NCBI RefSeq assembly: GCF_036967205.1
Contig: NZ_CP146022.1
Coordinates: 6,138,001 to 6,202,000, forward strand
DNA length: 64,000 nt
Source of the DNA: Streptomyces sp. Q6
GTDB lineage: Bacteria; Actinomycetota; Actinomycetes; Streptomycetales; Streptomycetaceae
Direction: 5' to 3'
Shown here: one piece after another, positions 18,946 through 29,488 of the stretch
Position numbering within the stretch: position 1 is the stretch's first letter
Layout: every line of letters starts with the position of its first letter
Notes under the pieces: model-generated
Seen by the model: the letters and a program-made list of their open reading frames with translations, nothing else
Told to the model about the DNA's origin: nothing
The model's database searches: none
Position numbers and translations under genes: made by a program

Positions 18946-20558
18946 TGGGATTCGCGCGTACGTGTTCCGTGGCCCTGGTCGGTGTCGAGGGCGTCGTCGT
19001 CGAGGTGCAGGCGGATCTGGAACCGGGCATCGCCGCGTTCACACTCGTGGGGCTGCCCGACAAGAGCCTGGTCGAGAGCCGGGACCGGGTCAGGGCCGCC
19101 GTGGTCAACTCCGGAGCGGACTGGCCGCAGAAGAAGCTCACGGTGGGGCTCAGCCCGGCGTCCGTGCCCAAGGCCGGCTCGGGATTCGACCTGGCCGTCG
19201 CGTGTGCGGTCCTCGGTGCGGCCGAGCGGATCGATCCGCGGGTCCTCGCCGACATCGTGATGATCGGGGAGCTGGGGCTGGACGGGCGGGTGCGGCCGGT
19301 GCGGGGCGTCCTGCCGGCTGTCCTCGCCGCCGCCGACGCGGGGTACGAGCAGGTCGTGGTCCCCGAGTGCACGGCAGGCGAGGCGTCCCTGGTGCCGGGG
19401 GTCTCCGTGCTCGGGGTGCGCAGCCTGCGCCAGCTCATCGCCGTGCTCACGGACGAGCCCGTGCCGCAGGAGGAGCCGACGGAGCGGGGCCGTCCCGATT
19501 CGACGCTCGCCGGGCTCAGCATGCCGGGCACCGGCGCGGGCACCGGACTGGGCGGGCCGCTGAACGAGGCGCACGATCTCGCCGATGTCGTCGGGCAGAT
19601 GTCGGCCCGCACCGCGATCGAGGTCTCGGCAGCGGGGGGCCACCACGTGATGCTGTCGGGGCCACCGGGCGCGGGCAAGACGATGCTCGCCGAGCGGCTG
19701 CCGGCCATCCTGCCGCCGCTCACCCGCGAGGAGTCCCTGGAGGTCACGGCGATCCACTCGGTGGCGGGCATGCTGCCCCCGGGCAAGTCCATGATCGACA
19801 CCGCGCCGTACTGCGCGCCGCACCACTCGGCGACCATGCAGTCCCTCGTCGGGGGCGGGCCGGGGGTGGCGCGGCCGGGGGCGGTCTCGCTGTCGCACCG
19901 CGGGGTGCTCTTCCTGGACGAGGCGCCGGAGTTCAGCGGGCGGGCGCTCGACGCTCTGCGGCAGCCGCTCGAATCGGGGCACGTGGTGATCGCCCGCAGT
20001 GCCGGGGTGGTGCGGCTGCCCGCGCGGTTCCTGATGGCGCTGGCCGCCAATCCTTGTCCCTGCGGCCAGTACCGGGCACTCGGCGGGGAGTGCGACTGTC
20101 CGCCGGCGACCGTGCGCCGCTACCAGGCGCGGTTGTCGGGGCCGCTGCTCGACCGGGTCGATCTGCGGGTCGAGGTGGACGCCGTCACGCGCAGCGAACT
20201 GGCCGGATACGGGCCGCGCGGCGAGTCCACCCAGGTCGTCGCGGACCGGGTGCGCGAAGCCAGGGCGCGGGCGCTCGCGCGGCTCGCGGACACGCCCTGG
20301 CGGACCAACAGCGAGGTGCCCGGACATGCGCTGCGCACCCGCTGGCCCACCGCGCCCGGCGCCCTGGACGAGGCCGAACTGGATCTGGAGCGCGGCTTCT
20401 TGACGGCCCGCGGGCTCGACCGGGTGCTACGGGTGGCCTGGACCGTGGCGGACCTCGCCGGGCACGAGCGGCCCTTCGCCCAGGACGTGGCCCTCGCACT
20501 GCAACTGCGGACCGGGATCTCGCGCGGGGCGCCCATGACGATCGGGGCCGGGGGGTGA
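18945..20558 (+). CDS. comM: YifB/ComM-family Mg-chelatase-like AAA ATPase
   Basis: The 537-aa protein has an N-terminal Lon-protease-like domain (SVALVGVEGVVVEVQADLE) and an AAA domain with Walker A GPPGAGKT near residue 239 and Walker B GVLFLDEAPEF. A Cys cluster (NPCPCGQY, CDCPP) precedes the C-terminal helical domain. ComM is a helicase that promotes branch migration during transformation in other bacteria; in Streptomyces the role is not established. It overlaps yraN by 1 bp and dprA by 4 bp. Confidence 0.94.
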   Translation: MGFARTCSVALVGVEGVVVEVQADLEPGIAAFTLVGLPDKSLVESRDRVRAAVVNSGADWPQKKLTVGLSPASVPKAGSGFDLAVACAVLGAAERIDPRVLADIVMIGELGLDGRVRPVRGVLPAVLAAADAGYEQVVVPECTAGEASLVPGVSVLGVRSLRQLIAVLTDEPVPQEEPTERGRPDSTLAGLSMPGTGAGTGLGGPLNEAHDLADVVGQMSARTAIEVSAAGGHHVMLSGPPGAGKTMLAERLPAILPPLTREESLEVTAIHSVAGMLPPGKSMIDTAPYCAPHHSATMQSLVGGGPGVARPGAVSLSHRGVLFLDEAPEFSGRALDALRQPLESGHVVIARSAGVVRLPARFLMALAANPCPCGQYRALGGECDCPPATVRRYQARLSGPLLDRVDLRVEVDAVTRSELAGYGPRGESTQVVADRVREARARALARLADTPWRTNSEVPGHALRTRWPTAPGALDEAELDLERGFLTARGLDRVLRVAWTVADLAGHERPFAQDVALALQLRTGISRGAPMTIGAGG

Positions 20559-21733
20559 CCGGGGCGGGCGGAGTCCCGGAGCAGGTGCGTCTCGCGCGGG
20601 CACGGCTGACGCGGATCGTCGAGCCGGGGTGGGAGCCGGCCGGGCGGTGGCTGCGGGAGTTCGGGGCGGTGGAGACGGCGCGACGGATCGACGCCGCCGC
20701 CGAGGGGGACGACGAGCCGCTGCCCGGGGTACGGGCCGAGCGCTGGGCGGGGCTCGTCGGGCGGGCCCGTGAAGCGCCGCCGCCCGAGCGGGATCTGACG
20801 CGGGCCGAGGGGTGCGGGGTGCGGTTCGTGTGCCCGGGGGACGCCGAGTGGCCGGGGCAGTTGGACGACCTGGGGGACGTGCGGCCCCTCGGGCTGTGGG
20901 TGCGGGGCGGGCCCAGCCTGCGCATGTGGGCCCTGCGCTCCGTCGCGGTGGTCGGCGCGCGGGCCTGCACGGACTACGGGGTGCGCATGGGCGCGAGCCT
21001 CGGCGCCGGGCTCGCCGAGCGCGGCTGGGTCGTCGTCTCGGGCGGGGCGTACGGGGTCGACGCGGCAGCCCACCGAGGGGCGCTCGGGGCGACCGGTGCC
21101 ACGGTGGCGGTCCTCGCCTGCGGGGTCGACCGCGCCTATCCCCGCGGGCACGCCCAGTTGATCGACAGGGTCGCGGAACAGGGGCTCGTGGTGGGGGAGT
21201 TGCCACCGGGTGATCATCCGACGCCCAGCCGCTTCATCCTCAGGAACCGGGTGATCGCCGCCCTCACGCGCGGCACCGTCGTGGTCGAGGCGGCGTACCG
21301 GAGCGGGGCGCTGGGCACGGCTCGCTGGGCGCAGCGGCTCGGCAGGCATGCGATGGGCATTCCGGGGCCGGTGACCAGCAGCGTCTCCGCCGGGGTGCAT
21401 GAACTGCTGCGCAAGGAGGGCGTGCTGGTGACCGACGCGGCGGAAGTCGTCGAGCTGGTCGGGGAGATGGGGGAGCTGGCGCCGGAGCGGCGCGGGCCCG
21501 TGCTCTCCCGTGACCTTCTGGCGCCGGACGCTGCGCGGGTGCTCGCGGCGCTGCCGGCGCGCGGCACACGCACCGTGGGGGAACTCGCGCGGGGCGCCGG
21601 GGCGACCGAGGACGAGGCGATCGGGAGGTTGTACGAACTGCGCTCGTTGGGGTTCGTCGAACGACACGGCGATGGCTGGCAGTTGACACGCCAGGAGTTC
21701 GGTTCGGTCTTTCCGGAAGGGGGTGTTCCCTGA
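20555..21733 (+). CDS. dprA: DNA-processing protein DprA
   Basis: The 392-aa protein contains the Rossmann-like DprA core: SVAVVGARACTDYG, VVSGGAYGVDAAAHRGAL, VAVLACGVDRAYPRGH and FILRNRVIAALTRGTVVVEA. DprA loads RecA on incoming single-stranded DNA. The N-terminus lacks an obvious SAM domain, and the C-terminus has a winged-helix (DrpA_WH) segment. GTG 20555 overlaps the comM stop. Confidence 0.95.
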   Translation: MTGAGGVPEQVRLARARLTRIVEPGWEPAGRWLREFGAVETARRIDAAAEGDDEPLPGVRAERWAGLVGRAREAPPPERDLTRAEGCGVRFVCPGDAEWPGQLDDLGDVRPLGLWVRGGPSLRMWALRSVAVVGARACTDYGVRMGASLGAGLAERGWVVVSGGAYGVDAAAHRGALGATGATVAVLACGVDRAYPRGHAQLIDRVAEQGLVVGELPPGDHPTPSRFILRNRVIAALTRGTVVVEAAYRSGALGTARWAQRLGRHAMGIPGPVTSSVSAGVHELLRKEGVLVTDAAEVVELVGEMGELAPERRGPVLSRDLLAPDAARVLAALPARGTRTVGELARGAGATEDEAIGRLYELRSLGFVERHGDGWQLTRQEFGSVFPEGGVP

Positions 21734-22065
21734 CGCAGGGTGTTCCGCCGTCCGGATGACCCCCGATGACCTTGGCAATTCCGGCAGTTGGCGCGTCGGC
21801 CCGGTCACGTACGGAGACGGAAGCGTCCGCGCAAGTCGCTCAACGGAACGTATCTGCGCGCGTACGATCCCCTACCCTTCGCACACTGCGACACTCCAGT
21901 CACGCTACGCTCACCAGGATTCGGGTTCGTCCCCTCAAATCCGGAATCAGGCAGGCAGCTCGGCAGCAGTCATGACCAGACGGGCAACACGGCATTTTCA
22001 CCAGTAAAGCGATCACTCCTCTTTCCCAGTCCCTCGGTACGCAGCAGAACGGCACAAGGCGGCGC
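21734..22065 (+). other. 332-bp whiG upstream region
   Basis: I see no gene here. Base composition is less GC-rich between about 21880 and 22040 than in the flanking genes, which is compatible with the whiG promoter region. I could not pick a convincing -35/-10 pair or repeat. Confidence 0.4.
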
Positions 22066-22905
22066 ATGCCACAGCACACCTCCGGGTCCGACCGGGCGCC
22101 GGTACCCCCCGCCGCCCGCGGCTCCAGCGTGCGGCCTCCGGCTCCCTCCTCCGTCGAGGAGCTGTGGAGGTCGTACAAGGCGACGGGCGACGAGCGACTT
22201 CGCGAGCAGCTGATCCTGCACTACTCGCCACTGGTGAAGTACGTCGCGGGGCGGGTCAGTGTGGGGCTGCCGCCCAACGTCGAGCAGGCGGACTTCGTCT
22301 CGTCCGGGGTCTTCGGGCTGATCGACGCCATCGAGAAGTTCGACATCGAGCGCGAGATCAAGTTCGAGACGTACGCGATCACCCGGATCCGTGGCGCGAT
22401 GATCGACGAACTGCGGGCCCTGGACTGGATTCCCCGTTCCGTACGGCAGAAGGCGCGCAACGTCGAGCGCGCCTACGCCACCCTCGAGGCCAAGCTGCGG
22501 CGCACCCCGTCGGAGAGCGAGGTGGCGGCCGAGATGGGGGTGGCGCTGGAGGAACTGCACGCTGTTTTCAGTCAGTTGTCGCTGGCGAACGTGGTGGCGC
22601 TGGAGGAGTTGCTGCACGTCGGCGGTGAGGGCGGTGACCGGCCGAGCCTGATGGACACGCTGGAGGACCACGCCGCGGACAACCCGGTGGAGGTCGCCGA
22701 GGACCGCGAGCTGCGGCGGTTCCTGGCGCGGGCGATCAACACCCTGCCGGACCGCGAGAAGACCGTGGTCACGCTCTACTACTACGAGGGACTCACGCTC
22801 GCCGAGATCGGGAACGTGCTGGGGGTCACCGAGAGCCGGGTCAGTCAGATCCACACGAAGTCGGTCTTGCAGCTGCGGGCGAAGCTGGCCAGTTTCGGGC
22901 GGTGA
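22066..22905 (+). CDS. whiG: sporulation RNA polymerase sigma factor WhiG
   Basis: WhiG is the FliA-type sigma factor that commits Streptomyces aerial hyphae to sporulation. The 279-aa protein has region 2 ([41 protein letters not shown]), region 3 and region 4.2 ([20 protein letters not shown]). In Streptomyces its activity is restrained by the anti-sigma factor RsiG with cyclic di-GMP. ATG 22066 follows GGCGGCGC with no perfect ribosome site. Confidence 0.96.
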   Translation: MPQHTSGSDRAPVPPAARGSSVRPPAPSSVEELWRSYKATGDERLREQLILHYSPLVKYVAGRVSVGLPPNVEQADFVSSGVFGLIDAIEKFDIEREIKFETYAITRIRGAMIDELRALDWIPRSVRQKARNVERAYATLEAKLRRTPSESEVAAEMGVALEELHAVFSQLSLANVVALEELLHVGGEGGDRPSLMDTLEDHAADNPVEVAEDRELRRFLARAINTLPDREKTVVTLYYYEGLTLAEIGNVLGVTESRVSQIHTKSVLQLRAKLASFGR

Positions 22906-23000
22906 CGCGTGGCTGTTTCCCGTGGTGACGAATCGTCCCTGCCCATCCGGGCCTGTCGGTGCGACTCCCGTCAGGGGCGGCGCGTCCGTAAAGTGGAGAC

Positions 23001-23582
23001 GTGCCAAGGATTCGAGCGGCCTCAGTGGCCGAGCACCGGTCGATGCAGCGCGGCGCCCTTCTGGACGCGGCGCGTTCCCTGCTGTCCGAGGGCGGGACGG
23101 AGGCGCTGACCTTCCCCGCGCTGGCGGAGCGGACGGGGCTCGCGCGGTCGTCCGTGTACGAGTACTTCAAGTCCCGGGCGGCCGTCGTCGAGGAGCTGTG
23201 CGCGGTCGACTTTCCGGTGTGGGCCGCGGAGGTCGAGGCCGGGATGGCCCGCGCCGCGACGCCCGAGGGCAAGGTCGAGGCCTATGTGCGGGAGCAGCTG
23301 GCGCTGGTGGGGGACCGCCGGCACCGGGCCGTCGTCGCCATCTCGGCCAGCGAGCTGGACGCCGGGGCGCGGGAGAAGATCCGGGCCGCGCACGGTGGGC
23401 TCGTCGCGATGATCGTGGAGGCGCTGGGGGACATGGGGCACGAGCAGCCCCGGCTCGCGGCGATGTTGTTGCAGGGTGTGGTGGACGCGGCGGTGCGGCG
23501 GATCGAGCTGGGGGCCGCGGAGGATCCCGGAGTGATCGTGGACGCGGCGGTGGGGATGGCGCTGCGGGGCGTTCGGGGCTGA
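23001..23582 (+). CDS. TetR/AcrR family transcriptional regulator
   Basis: The 193-aa regulator has an N-terminal helix-turn-helix (ALLDAARSLLSEGGTEALTF; GLARSSVYEYFKSRAAVVEEL) and a divergent C-terminal ligand domain. It lies between whiG and a convergent M23 peptidase gene, with no neighbour that identifies a ligand. GTG 23001 is used. A C9 run lies between its stop and the next gene, which is worth caution in assembly. Confidence 0.9.
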   Translation: MPRIRAASVAEHRSMQRGALLDAARSLLSEGGTEALTFPALAERTGLARSSVYEYFKSRAAVVEELCAVDFPVWAAEVEAGMARAATPEGKVEAYVREQLALVGDRRHRAVVAISASELDAGAREKIRAAHGGLVAMIVEALGDMGHEQPRLAAMLLQGVVDAAVRRIELGAAEDPGVIVDAAVGMALRGVRG

Positions 23583-23620
23583 GGTCTCGCCCGCCCCCCC
23601 CCGCATGTCGTCGGCTGTCC

Positions 23621-24151
23621 TCACAGGGGCAGCCCCCAGACCGGGAGCAGTCGGGCCGGGCCCGACCTGAGCAGGGACGGGTCCAGCAAGGACAGCGGGT
23701 CCAGGTAGGTGTCCGCGCGGCGCAGGCCCCAGTGCAGGCAGGACGGGGCCGCGGGTGGGCAGTGGCCCGTCGGCAACTCCACCACGCCCAGGACGTCGCC
23801 GGCGCCGACCTCGTCTCCCCGGGCCACCGTCGCCGCCACCGGTTCGTAGGACGTGCGCAGGGGTGGCTCACCGGTGCCGGACAGCTCCACCGTCACCACG
23901 CCCCTGCCCGCCACCTCCCCCGCGAAGGAGACGCGGCCGTCCGCCACCGTGCGGACCGGGGCGCCGATCGGGGCCGCGAGGTCGACGCCTCGGTGGCCGG
24001 GGCCGTAGGGCGTGGTCGGTGGCGCCCAGGGGCGCACCACCGCCGGGCGGTCGCCGGTCGGCCAGAGCCGGGCTTCGCCGGCGGACGCGGGATGAACGGC
24101 AGTGACGTAGAAGAAGAGCAGGGTCAGCGTCACGCAGAGTAGTTTTCGCAT
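23621..24151 (-). CDS. secreted M23-family metallopeptidase
   Basis: The 176-aa precursor starts with a signal peptide ([24 protein letters not shown]) cleaved after ASA. The LytM/M23 fold is shown by [27 protein letters not shown] and SCLHWGLRR, with the metal ligands H and D in HRGVD and H in HWG. Likely role is peptidoglycan cross-link cleavage outside the cell. It is divergent from rpsB, across a 278-bp gap that must hold both promoters. Confidence 0.92.
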   Translation of the reverse strand: MRKLLCVTLTLLFFYVTAVHPASAGEARLWPTGDRPAVVRPWAPPTTPYGPGHRGVDLAAPIGAPVRTVADGRVSFAGEVAGRGVVTVELSGTGEPPLRTSYEPVAATVARGDEVGAGDVLGVVELPTGHCPPAAPSCLHWGLRRADTYLDPLSLLDPSLLRSGPARLLPVWGLPL

Positions 24152-24429
24152 GGCTCGGAGGATTCCGGACCGGAGGGAATCCGGGGGATCATGGCCGGGA
24201 AACGTGGACTACCGGGCGGTTGTGGACAGCGGCGTCACCCGGTACCTCCAGGGTCCCGTACACTTCATGTGGCGATCCGGGCCACCGGATCGACTTCGCA
24301 CGCCCCGACACCAGGACGCGAGTCCAGTGGGTGCAGCGCCCATCGGTCCCGTACCAGCGAAAGCGACGTACGCGGCAGGCGCGCATCGGGGCGTCAGGAA
24401 ACAACCGAGAACACCAGAGGAGTACGGCC

Positions 24430-25335
24430 ATGGCCGTCGTCACGATGCGGGAGCTGCTGGAGAGCGGCGTCCACTTCGGTCACCAGACCCGTCGTTGGAA
24501 CCCGAAGATGAAGCGCTTCATCTTCACGGAGCGCAACGGCATCTACATCATCGACCTGCTCCAGTCGCTGTCGTACATCGACCGCGCCTACGAGTTCGTC
24601 AAGGAGACCGTCGCCCACGGCGGCACGGTCATGTTCGTCGGCACGAAGAAGCAGGCGCAGGAAGCGATCGCCGAGCAGGCGACCCGCGTCGGCATGCCCT
24701 ACGTGAACCAGCGCTGGCTGGGCGGCATGCTCACCAACTTCTCGACCGTCTACAAGCGTCTGCAGCGCCTCAAGGAGCTCGAGCAGATCGACTTCGAGGA
24801 CGTCGCCGCGTCCGGTCTCACCAAGAAGGAGCTTCTCGTGCTCTCGCGCGAGAAGGCCAAGCTGGAGAAGACCCTCGGCGGTATCCGCGAGATGTCCAAG
24901 GTTCCCAGCGCTGTCTGGATCGTGGACACCAAGAAGGAGCACATCGCTGTCGGCGAGGCCCGGAAGCTCAACATTCCGGTCGTCGCGATCCTCGACACGA
25001 ACTGTGACCCCGACGAGGTCGACTACAAGATCCCGGGCAACGACGACGCGATCCGCTCCGTCACCCTGCTCACCCGCGTGATCGCCGACGCCGTCGCCGA
25101 GGGCCTCATCGCCCGTTCCGGCGTCGCCACCGGCGACCAGAAGCCGGGCGAGAAGGCCGCCGGCGAGCCGCTCGCCGAGTGGGAGCGCGACCTGCTCGAG
25201 GGTGAGAAGAAGGCCGACGAGAAGCCCGCCGAGGCCGCCCCGGCCGCCGCCGAGGCCCCCGCCGCCGACGCCGAGGCCCCCGCTGCCGAGGCGCCCGCCG
25301 CCGAGGCTCCGGCCGCCGACGCCGAGCAGGCCTGA
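24430..25335 (+). CDS. rpsB: 30S ribosomal protein S2
   Basis: The 301-aa protein has [29 protein letters not shown] and the rest of the S2 core. The C-terminal 40 residues are Ala/Pro/Glu repeats ([19 protein letters not shown]), a common actinobacterial extension. ATG 24430 follows AGAGGAGTACGGCC. It is the promoter-proximal gene of rpsB-tsf. Confidence 0.97.
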   Translation: MAVVTMRELLESGVHFGHQTRRWNPKMKRFIFTERNGIYIIDLLQSLSYIDRAYEFVKETVAHGGTVMFVGTKKQAQEAIAEQATRVGMPYVNQRWLGGMLTNFSTVYKRLQRLKELEQIDFEDVAASGLTKKELLVLSREKAKLEKTLGGIREMSKVPSAVWIVDTKKEHIAVGEARKLNIPVVAILDTNCDPDEVDYKIPGNDDAIRSVTLLTRVIADAVAEGLIARSGVATGDQKPGEKAAGEPLAEWERDLLEGEKKADEKPAEAAPAAAEAPAADAEAPAAEAPAAEAPAADAEQA

Positions 25336-25360
25336 CCCTCACGGGTACCGGGTTTCATGA

Positions 25361-25398
25361 GGTGACGGCGGGGGCCATTTCAGGTCCCCGCCGTCACC
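25361..25398 (+). terminator. strong hairpin between rpsB and tsf
   Basis: Arms 25361-25376 and 25383-25398 form a 16-bp stem (one G-U pair) with a 6-nt ATTTCA loop. There is no U-tract. It probably lowers tsf transcription relative to rpsB by partial termination or stabilises the upstream message. Confidence 0.8.
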
Positions 25399-25460
25399 TG
25401 TGAACCTCTTCTTCAGACTTCGAGTCAGACTCCAGACTTCGTAGAGAGAAAACCAGGATC

Positions 25461-26297
25461 ATGGCGAACTACACCGCCGCTGACGTCAAGAAGCTCCGTG
25501 AGCTCACGGGCGCCGGCATGATGGACTGCAAGAAGGCGCTCGACGAGGCCGACGGCAACGTCGACAAGGCCGTCGAGGCTCTGCGCATCAAGGGCCAGAA
25601 GGGCGTCGCCAAGCGCGAGGGCCGCTCCGCCGAGAACGGTGCCGTCGTCTCCCTCATCGCCGACGACAACACCTCCGGTGTCATCGTCGAGCTGAAGTGC
25701 GAGACGGACTTCGTCGCCAAGGGCGAGAAGTTCCAGGCCGTCGCGAACGAGCTGGCCGCGCACGTCGCCAAGACGAACCCCGCGGACATCCAGGCCCTGC
25801 TCGCCTCCGAGATCGAGGCCGGCAAGACCGTCCAGGCCTTCGTCGACGAGGCCAACGCCAACCTCGGCGAGAAGATCGTCCTGGACCGCTTCGCGCAGTT
25901 CTCCGGCGCCTTCGTCACCGCCTACATGCACCGCACCATGCCCGACCTGCCCCCGCAGATCGGTGTTCTGGTCGAGCTGGACAAGGCCGACGCCGCGCTC
26001 GCCAAGGGTGTCGCGCAGCACATCGCCGCCTTCGCGCCGAAGTACCTCTCCCGCGAGGACGTCCCGGCCGAGGTCGTCGAGTCGGAGCGTCGCGTCGCCG
26101 AGGAGACCACGCGCGCCGAGGGCAAGCCCGAGGCCGCCCTCCCGAAGATCGTCGAGGGTCGCGTCAACGGCTTCTTCAAGGAGGCCACGCTGCTCGGTCA
26201 GCCGTACGCCCTCGACAACAAGAAGTCCGTCGAGAAGGTCCTCCAGGAGGCCGGTGTCACCCTGAAGCGCTTCGCGCGCATCAAGGTCGGCATCTGA
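25461..26297 (+). CDS. tsf: translation elongation factor Ts
   Basis: EF-Ts exchanges GDP for GTP on EF-Tu. The 278-aa protein begins MANYTAADVKKLRELTGAGM, then MDCKKALDEADGN and the second family motif ELKCETDFVA. Length and domain order are complete. ATG 25461 follows a weak GAGAGAAAACCAGG site. Confidence 0.97.
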   Translation: MANYTAADVKKLRELTGAGMMDCKKALDEADGNVDKAVEALRIKGQKGVAKREGRSAENGAVVSLIADDNTSGVIVELKCETDFVAKGEKFQAVANELAAHVAKTNPADIQALLASEIEAGKTVQAFVDEANANLGEKIVLDRFAQFSGAFVTAYMHRTMPDLPPQIGVLVELDKADAALAKGVAQHIAAFAPKYLSREDVPAEVVESERRVAEETTRAEGKPEAALPKIVEGRVNGFFKEATLLGQPYALDNKKSVEKVLQEAGVTLKRFARIKVGI

Positions 26298-26459
26298 GTC
26301 CGTACCGCGCCCGACGCGAGACCCCGCTAGGGTCGACAGCAGTCGTCCGGGTATGTGCCGGACGACCGCAGATGTGACGAGGAGGCCATTGCCGCGCATG
26401 GGATGCGAAACACCCCACCGGCAGTGGCCTTCTTCGTATGTGCACCACGAGGAGATTCC

Positions 26460-27230
26460 ATGACCAGCACCCAGGCCGACAAGAGCGACAACAGCGACGA
26501 CGGCAAAGGCGCGGGGCGCTTCATGCTGAAGCTCTCCGGCGAGGCTTTCGCCGGGGGCGGGGGTCTCGGAGTCGACCCCGACGTGGTGCACGCCATCGCC
26601 CGTGAGATCGCGGCTGTCGTCCGCGGCGGCGCGCAGATCGCCGTCGTCATCGGCGGCGGCAACTTCTTCCGCGGCGCCGAGCTCCAGCAGCGCGGCATGG
26701 ACCGGGCCCGCTCCGACTACATGGGCATGCTCGGCACCGTGATGAACTGCCTCGCGCTCCAGGACTTCCTGGAGAAGGAGGGCATCGACAGCCGCGTGCA
26801 GACCGCCATCACGATGGGCCAGGTCGCCGAGCCCTACATCCCGCTGCGCGCCGTGCGCCACCTGGAGAAGGGCCGCGTCGTCATCTTCGGCGCCGGTATG
26901 GGCATGCCGTACTTCTCCACCGACACGACCGCCGCGCAGCGCGCCCTGGAGATCGACGCCGAGGCGCTGCTCATGGGCAAGAACGGTGTCGACGGCGTCT
27001 ACGACTCGGACCCGAAGACCAACCCTGAGGCCGTGAAGTTCGACGCCCTCAGCTACGGCGAGGTCATCACCCGTGACCTCAAGGTCGCCGACATGACCGC
27101 GATCACCCTGTGCCGCGACAACGACCTCCCGATTCTCGTCTTCGAGCTCCTCACGACGGGCAATATCGCGCGTGCCGTCAAGGGTGAGAAGATCGGGACG
27201 CTCGTGGGCGAGCAGGGCACCCGCGCCTGA
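26460..27230 (+). CDS. pyrH: uridylate kinase (UMP kinase)
   Basis: PyrH phosphorylates UMP to UDP in pyrimidine nucleotide synthesis. The 256-aa amino-acid-kinase-fold protein has [24 protein letters not shown], the Met-rich [12 protein letters not shown] and [15 protein letters not shown] 26460 follows CACGAGGAGATTCC, so upstream codons of the same frame are excluded. It is separated from tsf by 162 bp. Confidence 0.96.
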   Translation: MTSTQADKSDNSDDGKGAGRFMLKLSGEAFAGGGGLGVDPDVVHAIAREIAAVVRGGAQIAVVIGGGNFFRGAELQQRGMDRARSDYMGMLGTVMNCLALQDFLEKEGIDSRVQTAITMGQVAEPYIPLRAVRHLEKGRVVIFGAGMGMPYFSTDTTAAQRALEIDAEALLMGKNGVDGVYDSDPKTNPEAVKFDALSYGEVITRDLKVADMTAITLCRDNDLPILVFELLTTGNIARAVKGEKIGTLVGEQGTRA

Positions 27231-27361
27231 CCCTCCCGTCCGTAACACCCCGCGAGGGATGGACAATGTCCTGCCGGTCGGACACCGTGCAGGAAAGACA
27301 CGCGACGCAGCCGGCCGCCCCCGTGCACGCCGGGCCTCACTCAAGACAGCAGGAGCAAGTG

Positions 27362-27919
27362 GTGATCGAAGAGACCCTCCTCGAGGCCGAGGAAAAGATG
27401 GAGAAGGCCGTCGTGGTCGCCAAGGAGGACTTCGCCGCGATTCGCACCGGTCGTGCGCACCCGGCGATGTTCAACAAGATCGTGGCCGACTACTACGGCG
27501 CACTGACGCCGATCAACCAGCTGGCCTCGTTCTCGGTGCCCGAGCCGCGGATGGCCGTGGTGACCCCGTTCGACAAGAGCGCGCTGCGCAACATCGAGCA
27601 GGCGATCCGGGACTCCGACCTGGGCGTCAACCCGAGCAACGACGGCAACATCATTCGTGTGACGTTCCCCGAGCTCACGGAGGAGCGCCGCCGCGACTAC
27701 ATCAAGGTCGCCAAGAGCAAGGCGGAGGACAGCAAGGTGTCCATCCGTTCCGTCCGTCGCAAGGCCAAGGAAGCCATCGACAAGGCGATCAAGGACGGCG
27801 ACATCGGCGAGGACGAGGGTCGTCGCGGCGAGAAGGAACTGGACGACACCACCTCCAAGTACGTGGCCCAGGTGGACGAGCTGCTCAAGCACAAGGAAGC
27901 CGAGCTGCTCGAAGTCTGA
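27362..27919 (+). CDS. frr: ribosome recycling factor
   Basis: RRF splits post-termination ribosomes together with EF-G. The 185-aa protein starts [17 protein letters not shown] and contains [17 protein letters not shown], with the helical arm ending [13 protein letters not shown] 27362 follows AGGAGCAAGT; the frame is open further upstream but those codons are not RRF-like. Confidence 0.97.
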   Translation: MIEETLLEAEEKMEKAVVVAKEDFAAIRTGRAHPAMFNKIVADYYGALTPINQLASFSVPEPRMAVVTPFDKSALRNIEQAIRDSDLGVNPSNDGNIIRVTFPELTEERRRDYIKVAKSKAEDSKVSIRSVRRKAKEAIDKAIKDGDIGEDEGRRGEKELDDTTSKYVAQVDELLKHKEAELLEV

Positions 27920-27951
27920 GCGAGCGCGGAAGATCGAGGTTCGAGGAATCC

Positions 27952-29217
27952 GTGAACGACTCTTCCTGGGGGGCGCCGACCGGGCCCGGACACTGGGGGC
28001 CCGCCGACCAAGGGCCCGCATACGGTCAGGGGCCCGCTCAAGGCCAGGACCCGGCCTACGGGCAGGGTCCGGCCTACGGTCAGGCGCCTTCGTACGGTCA
28101 GGGACCCGCCTACGGGCAAGGGCCCTCGTACGACCAGGGGCGCGCCCCGGCGGGTCCCGCGTACGAACGGCACGCGGTTGAGGAGACTCGGCCCATGCCC
28201 ATCGTGCCCGATATGCCCGACGTGCCCGCCGGTGGCGGTGACGCAGACCAGGATGGCGACCAGGGGGCCGCTCGGCTGAGCGGCCCCTTGTTCCGCGACG
28301 AGACGCCCGCACGGGCGCCGCAGACTCCGCAGGAGCCCATGCCCACCGCAGCACCGCAGCCGCCGTCGCAGCCTCAGGCGGAGCCGGCTCCGAAGCAGAA
28401 GAAGAGCGCGGGCCGGGACCTGGGGGCGGCCATAGGGGTCGGTGTCGGGCTCGGTGCGGTGATCATCGCGTCGCTCTTCATCGTCAAGGCCGTGTTCATC
28501 GGCGTGATAGCTGTCGCCGTCGTGGTGGGTCTGTGGGAGCTGACTTCGCGGCTCGAGGAGCGCAAGGGCATCAAGGCGCCGCTCGTGCCGCTGGCCGTGG
28601 GTGGCGCCGCGATGGTCGTCGCCGGATACGTCCGGGGCGCCGAGGGTGCCTGGGTGGCGATGGCGCTGACCGCGCTCGCCGTCCTGGTGTGGCGCATGAC
28701 GGAACCGCCCGAGGGTTACCTCAAGGACGTCACGGCGGGTGTCTTCGCGGCCTTCTACGTCCCGTTCCTCGCGACGTTCGTGGCGTTGATGCTCACGGCG
28801 GACGACGGTGCCTGGCGCGTCCTGACGTTCCTGATCCTGACCGTGGTCAGCGACACCGGGGCGTACGCCATCGGCTGGCGCTTCGGCAAGCACAAGCTGG
28901 CGCCGCGCATCAGCCCCGGAAAGACCCGCGAGGGACTGTTCGGCGCGGTGTCGTTCGCGATGGTGGCGGGCGTGCTGTGCATGCAGTTCCTGATCGATGA
29001 CGGGACCTGGTGGCAGGGCCTGATCATCGGCGCCTGCGTCGCCGCGAGCGCGACCCTCGGCGACCTCGGTGAGTCCATGATCAAGCGGGACCTCGGCATC
29101 AAGGACATGGGCACGCTGCTGCCGGGTCACGGCGGCATCATGGACCGCCTCGACTCGCTGCTGCCGACGGCGCCGGTGGTGTGGTTGCTGCTGGTGTTGT
29201 TCGTCGGGGCCGGCTGA
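27952..29217 (+). CDS. cdsA: phosphatidate cytidylyltransferase with long N-terminal repeat region
   Basis: CdsA makes CDP-diacylglycerol for phospholipid synthesis. The enzyme core (about residues 155-421) has multiple membrane helices and the signature SDTGAYAIGWRFGKHKL with ISPGKTREG and HGGIMDRLDS. The first 150 residues are low complexity: repeated YGQGPAYGQ units, then Pro/Gln-rich linker. GTG 27952 follows CGAGGAATCC. The repeat region is cytosolic by prediction and probably disordered. Confidence 0.93.
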   Translation: MNDSSWGAPTGPGHWGPADQGPAYGQGPAQGQDPAYGQGPAYGQAPSYGQGPAYGQGPSYDQGRAPAGPAYERHAVEETRPMPIVPDMPDVPAGGGDADQDGDQGAARLSGPLFRDETPARAPQTPQEPMPTAAPQPPSQPQAEPAPKQKKSAGRDLGAAIGVGVGLGAVIIASLFIVKAVFIGVIAVAVVVGLWELTSRLEERKGIKAPLVPLAVGGAAMVVAGYVRGAEGAWVAMALTALAVLVWRMTEPPEGYLKDVTAGVFAAFYVPFLATFVALMLTADDGAWRVLTFLILTVVSDTGAYAIGWRFGKHKLAPRISPGKTREGLFGAVSFAMVAGVLCMQFLIDDGTWWQGLIIGACVAASATLGDLGESMIKRDLGIKDMGTLLPGHGGIMDRLDSLLPTAPVVWLLLVLFVGAG

Positions 29218-29302
29218 ACCGCGGCGGCCTTCTCCGTAGCCTTGCCGAGCTTTACGGGCCTTCGTCCTTTGGGCGGGGGCCCGTTCGCTTAGGGTCCCTG
29301 TC

Positions 29303-29485
29303 ATGGGGGAGCGAGCTCGGATCGAGAAGGACGGCACGTACACCGGTGACCTGCCGTGCAAGTGGTGCCAGGTACTCATCGACCAGGGCGGGCGGCGCCG
29401 GGTGCGGCGGTACTGTCGCGGCACGCACCGTTGGAAGCAGTACGGGGCGAACGTGGTGGCCGTGGTCGCCGGCATCCTCAGCTGA
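29303..29485 (+). CDS. 60-aa CxxC-containing small protein
   Basis: The 60-residue product has LPCKWCQVLIDQ, then RRRVRRYCRGTHR, so three Cys and one His could bind a metal. TAGGGT (about 29290-29295) lies 7 bp upstream of the ATG, which fits a leaderless transcript. I do not recognise a function; similar short proteins occur in streptomycetes. Confidence 0.7.
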   Translation: MGERARIEKDGTYTGDLPCKWCQVLIDQGGRRRVRRYCRGTHRWKQYGANVVAVVAGILS

Positions 29486-29488
29486 GGG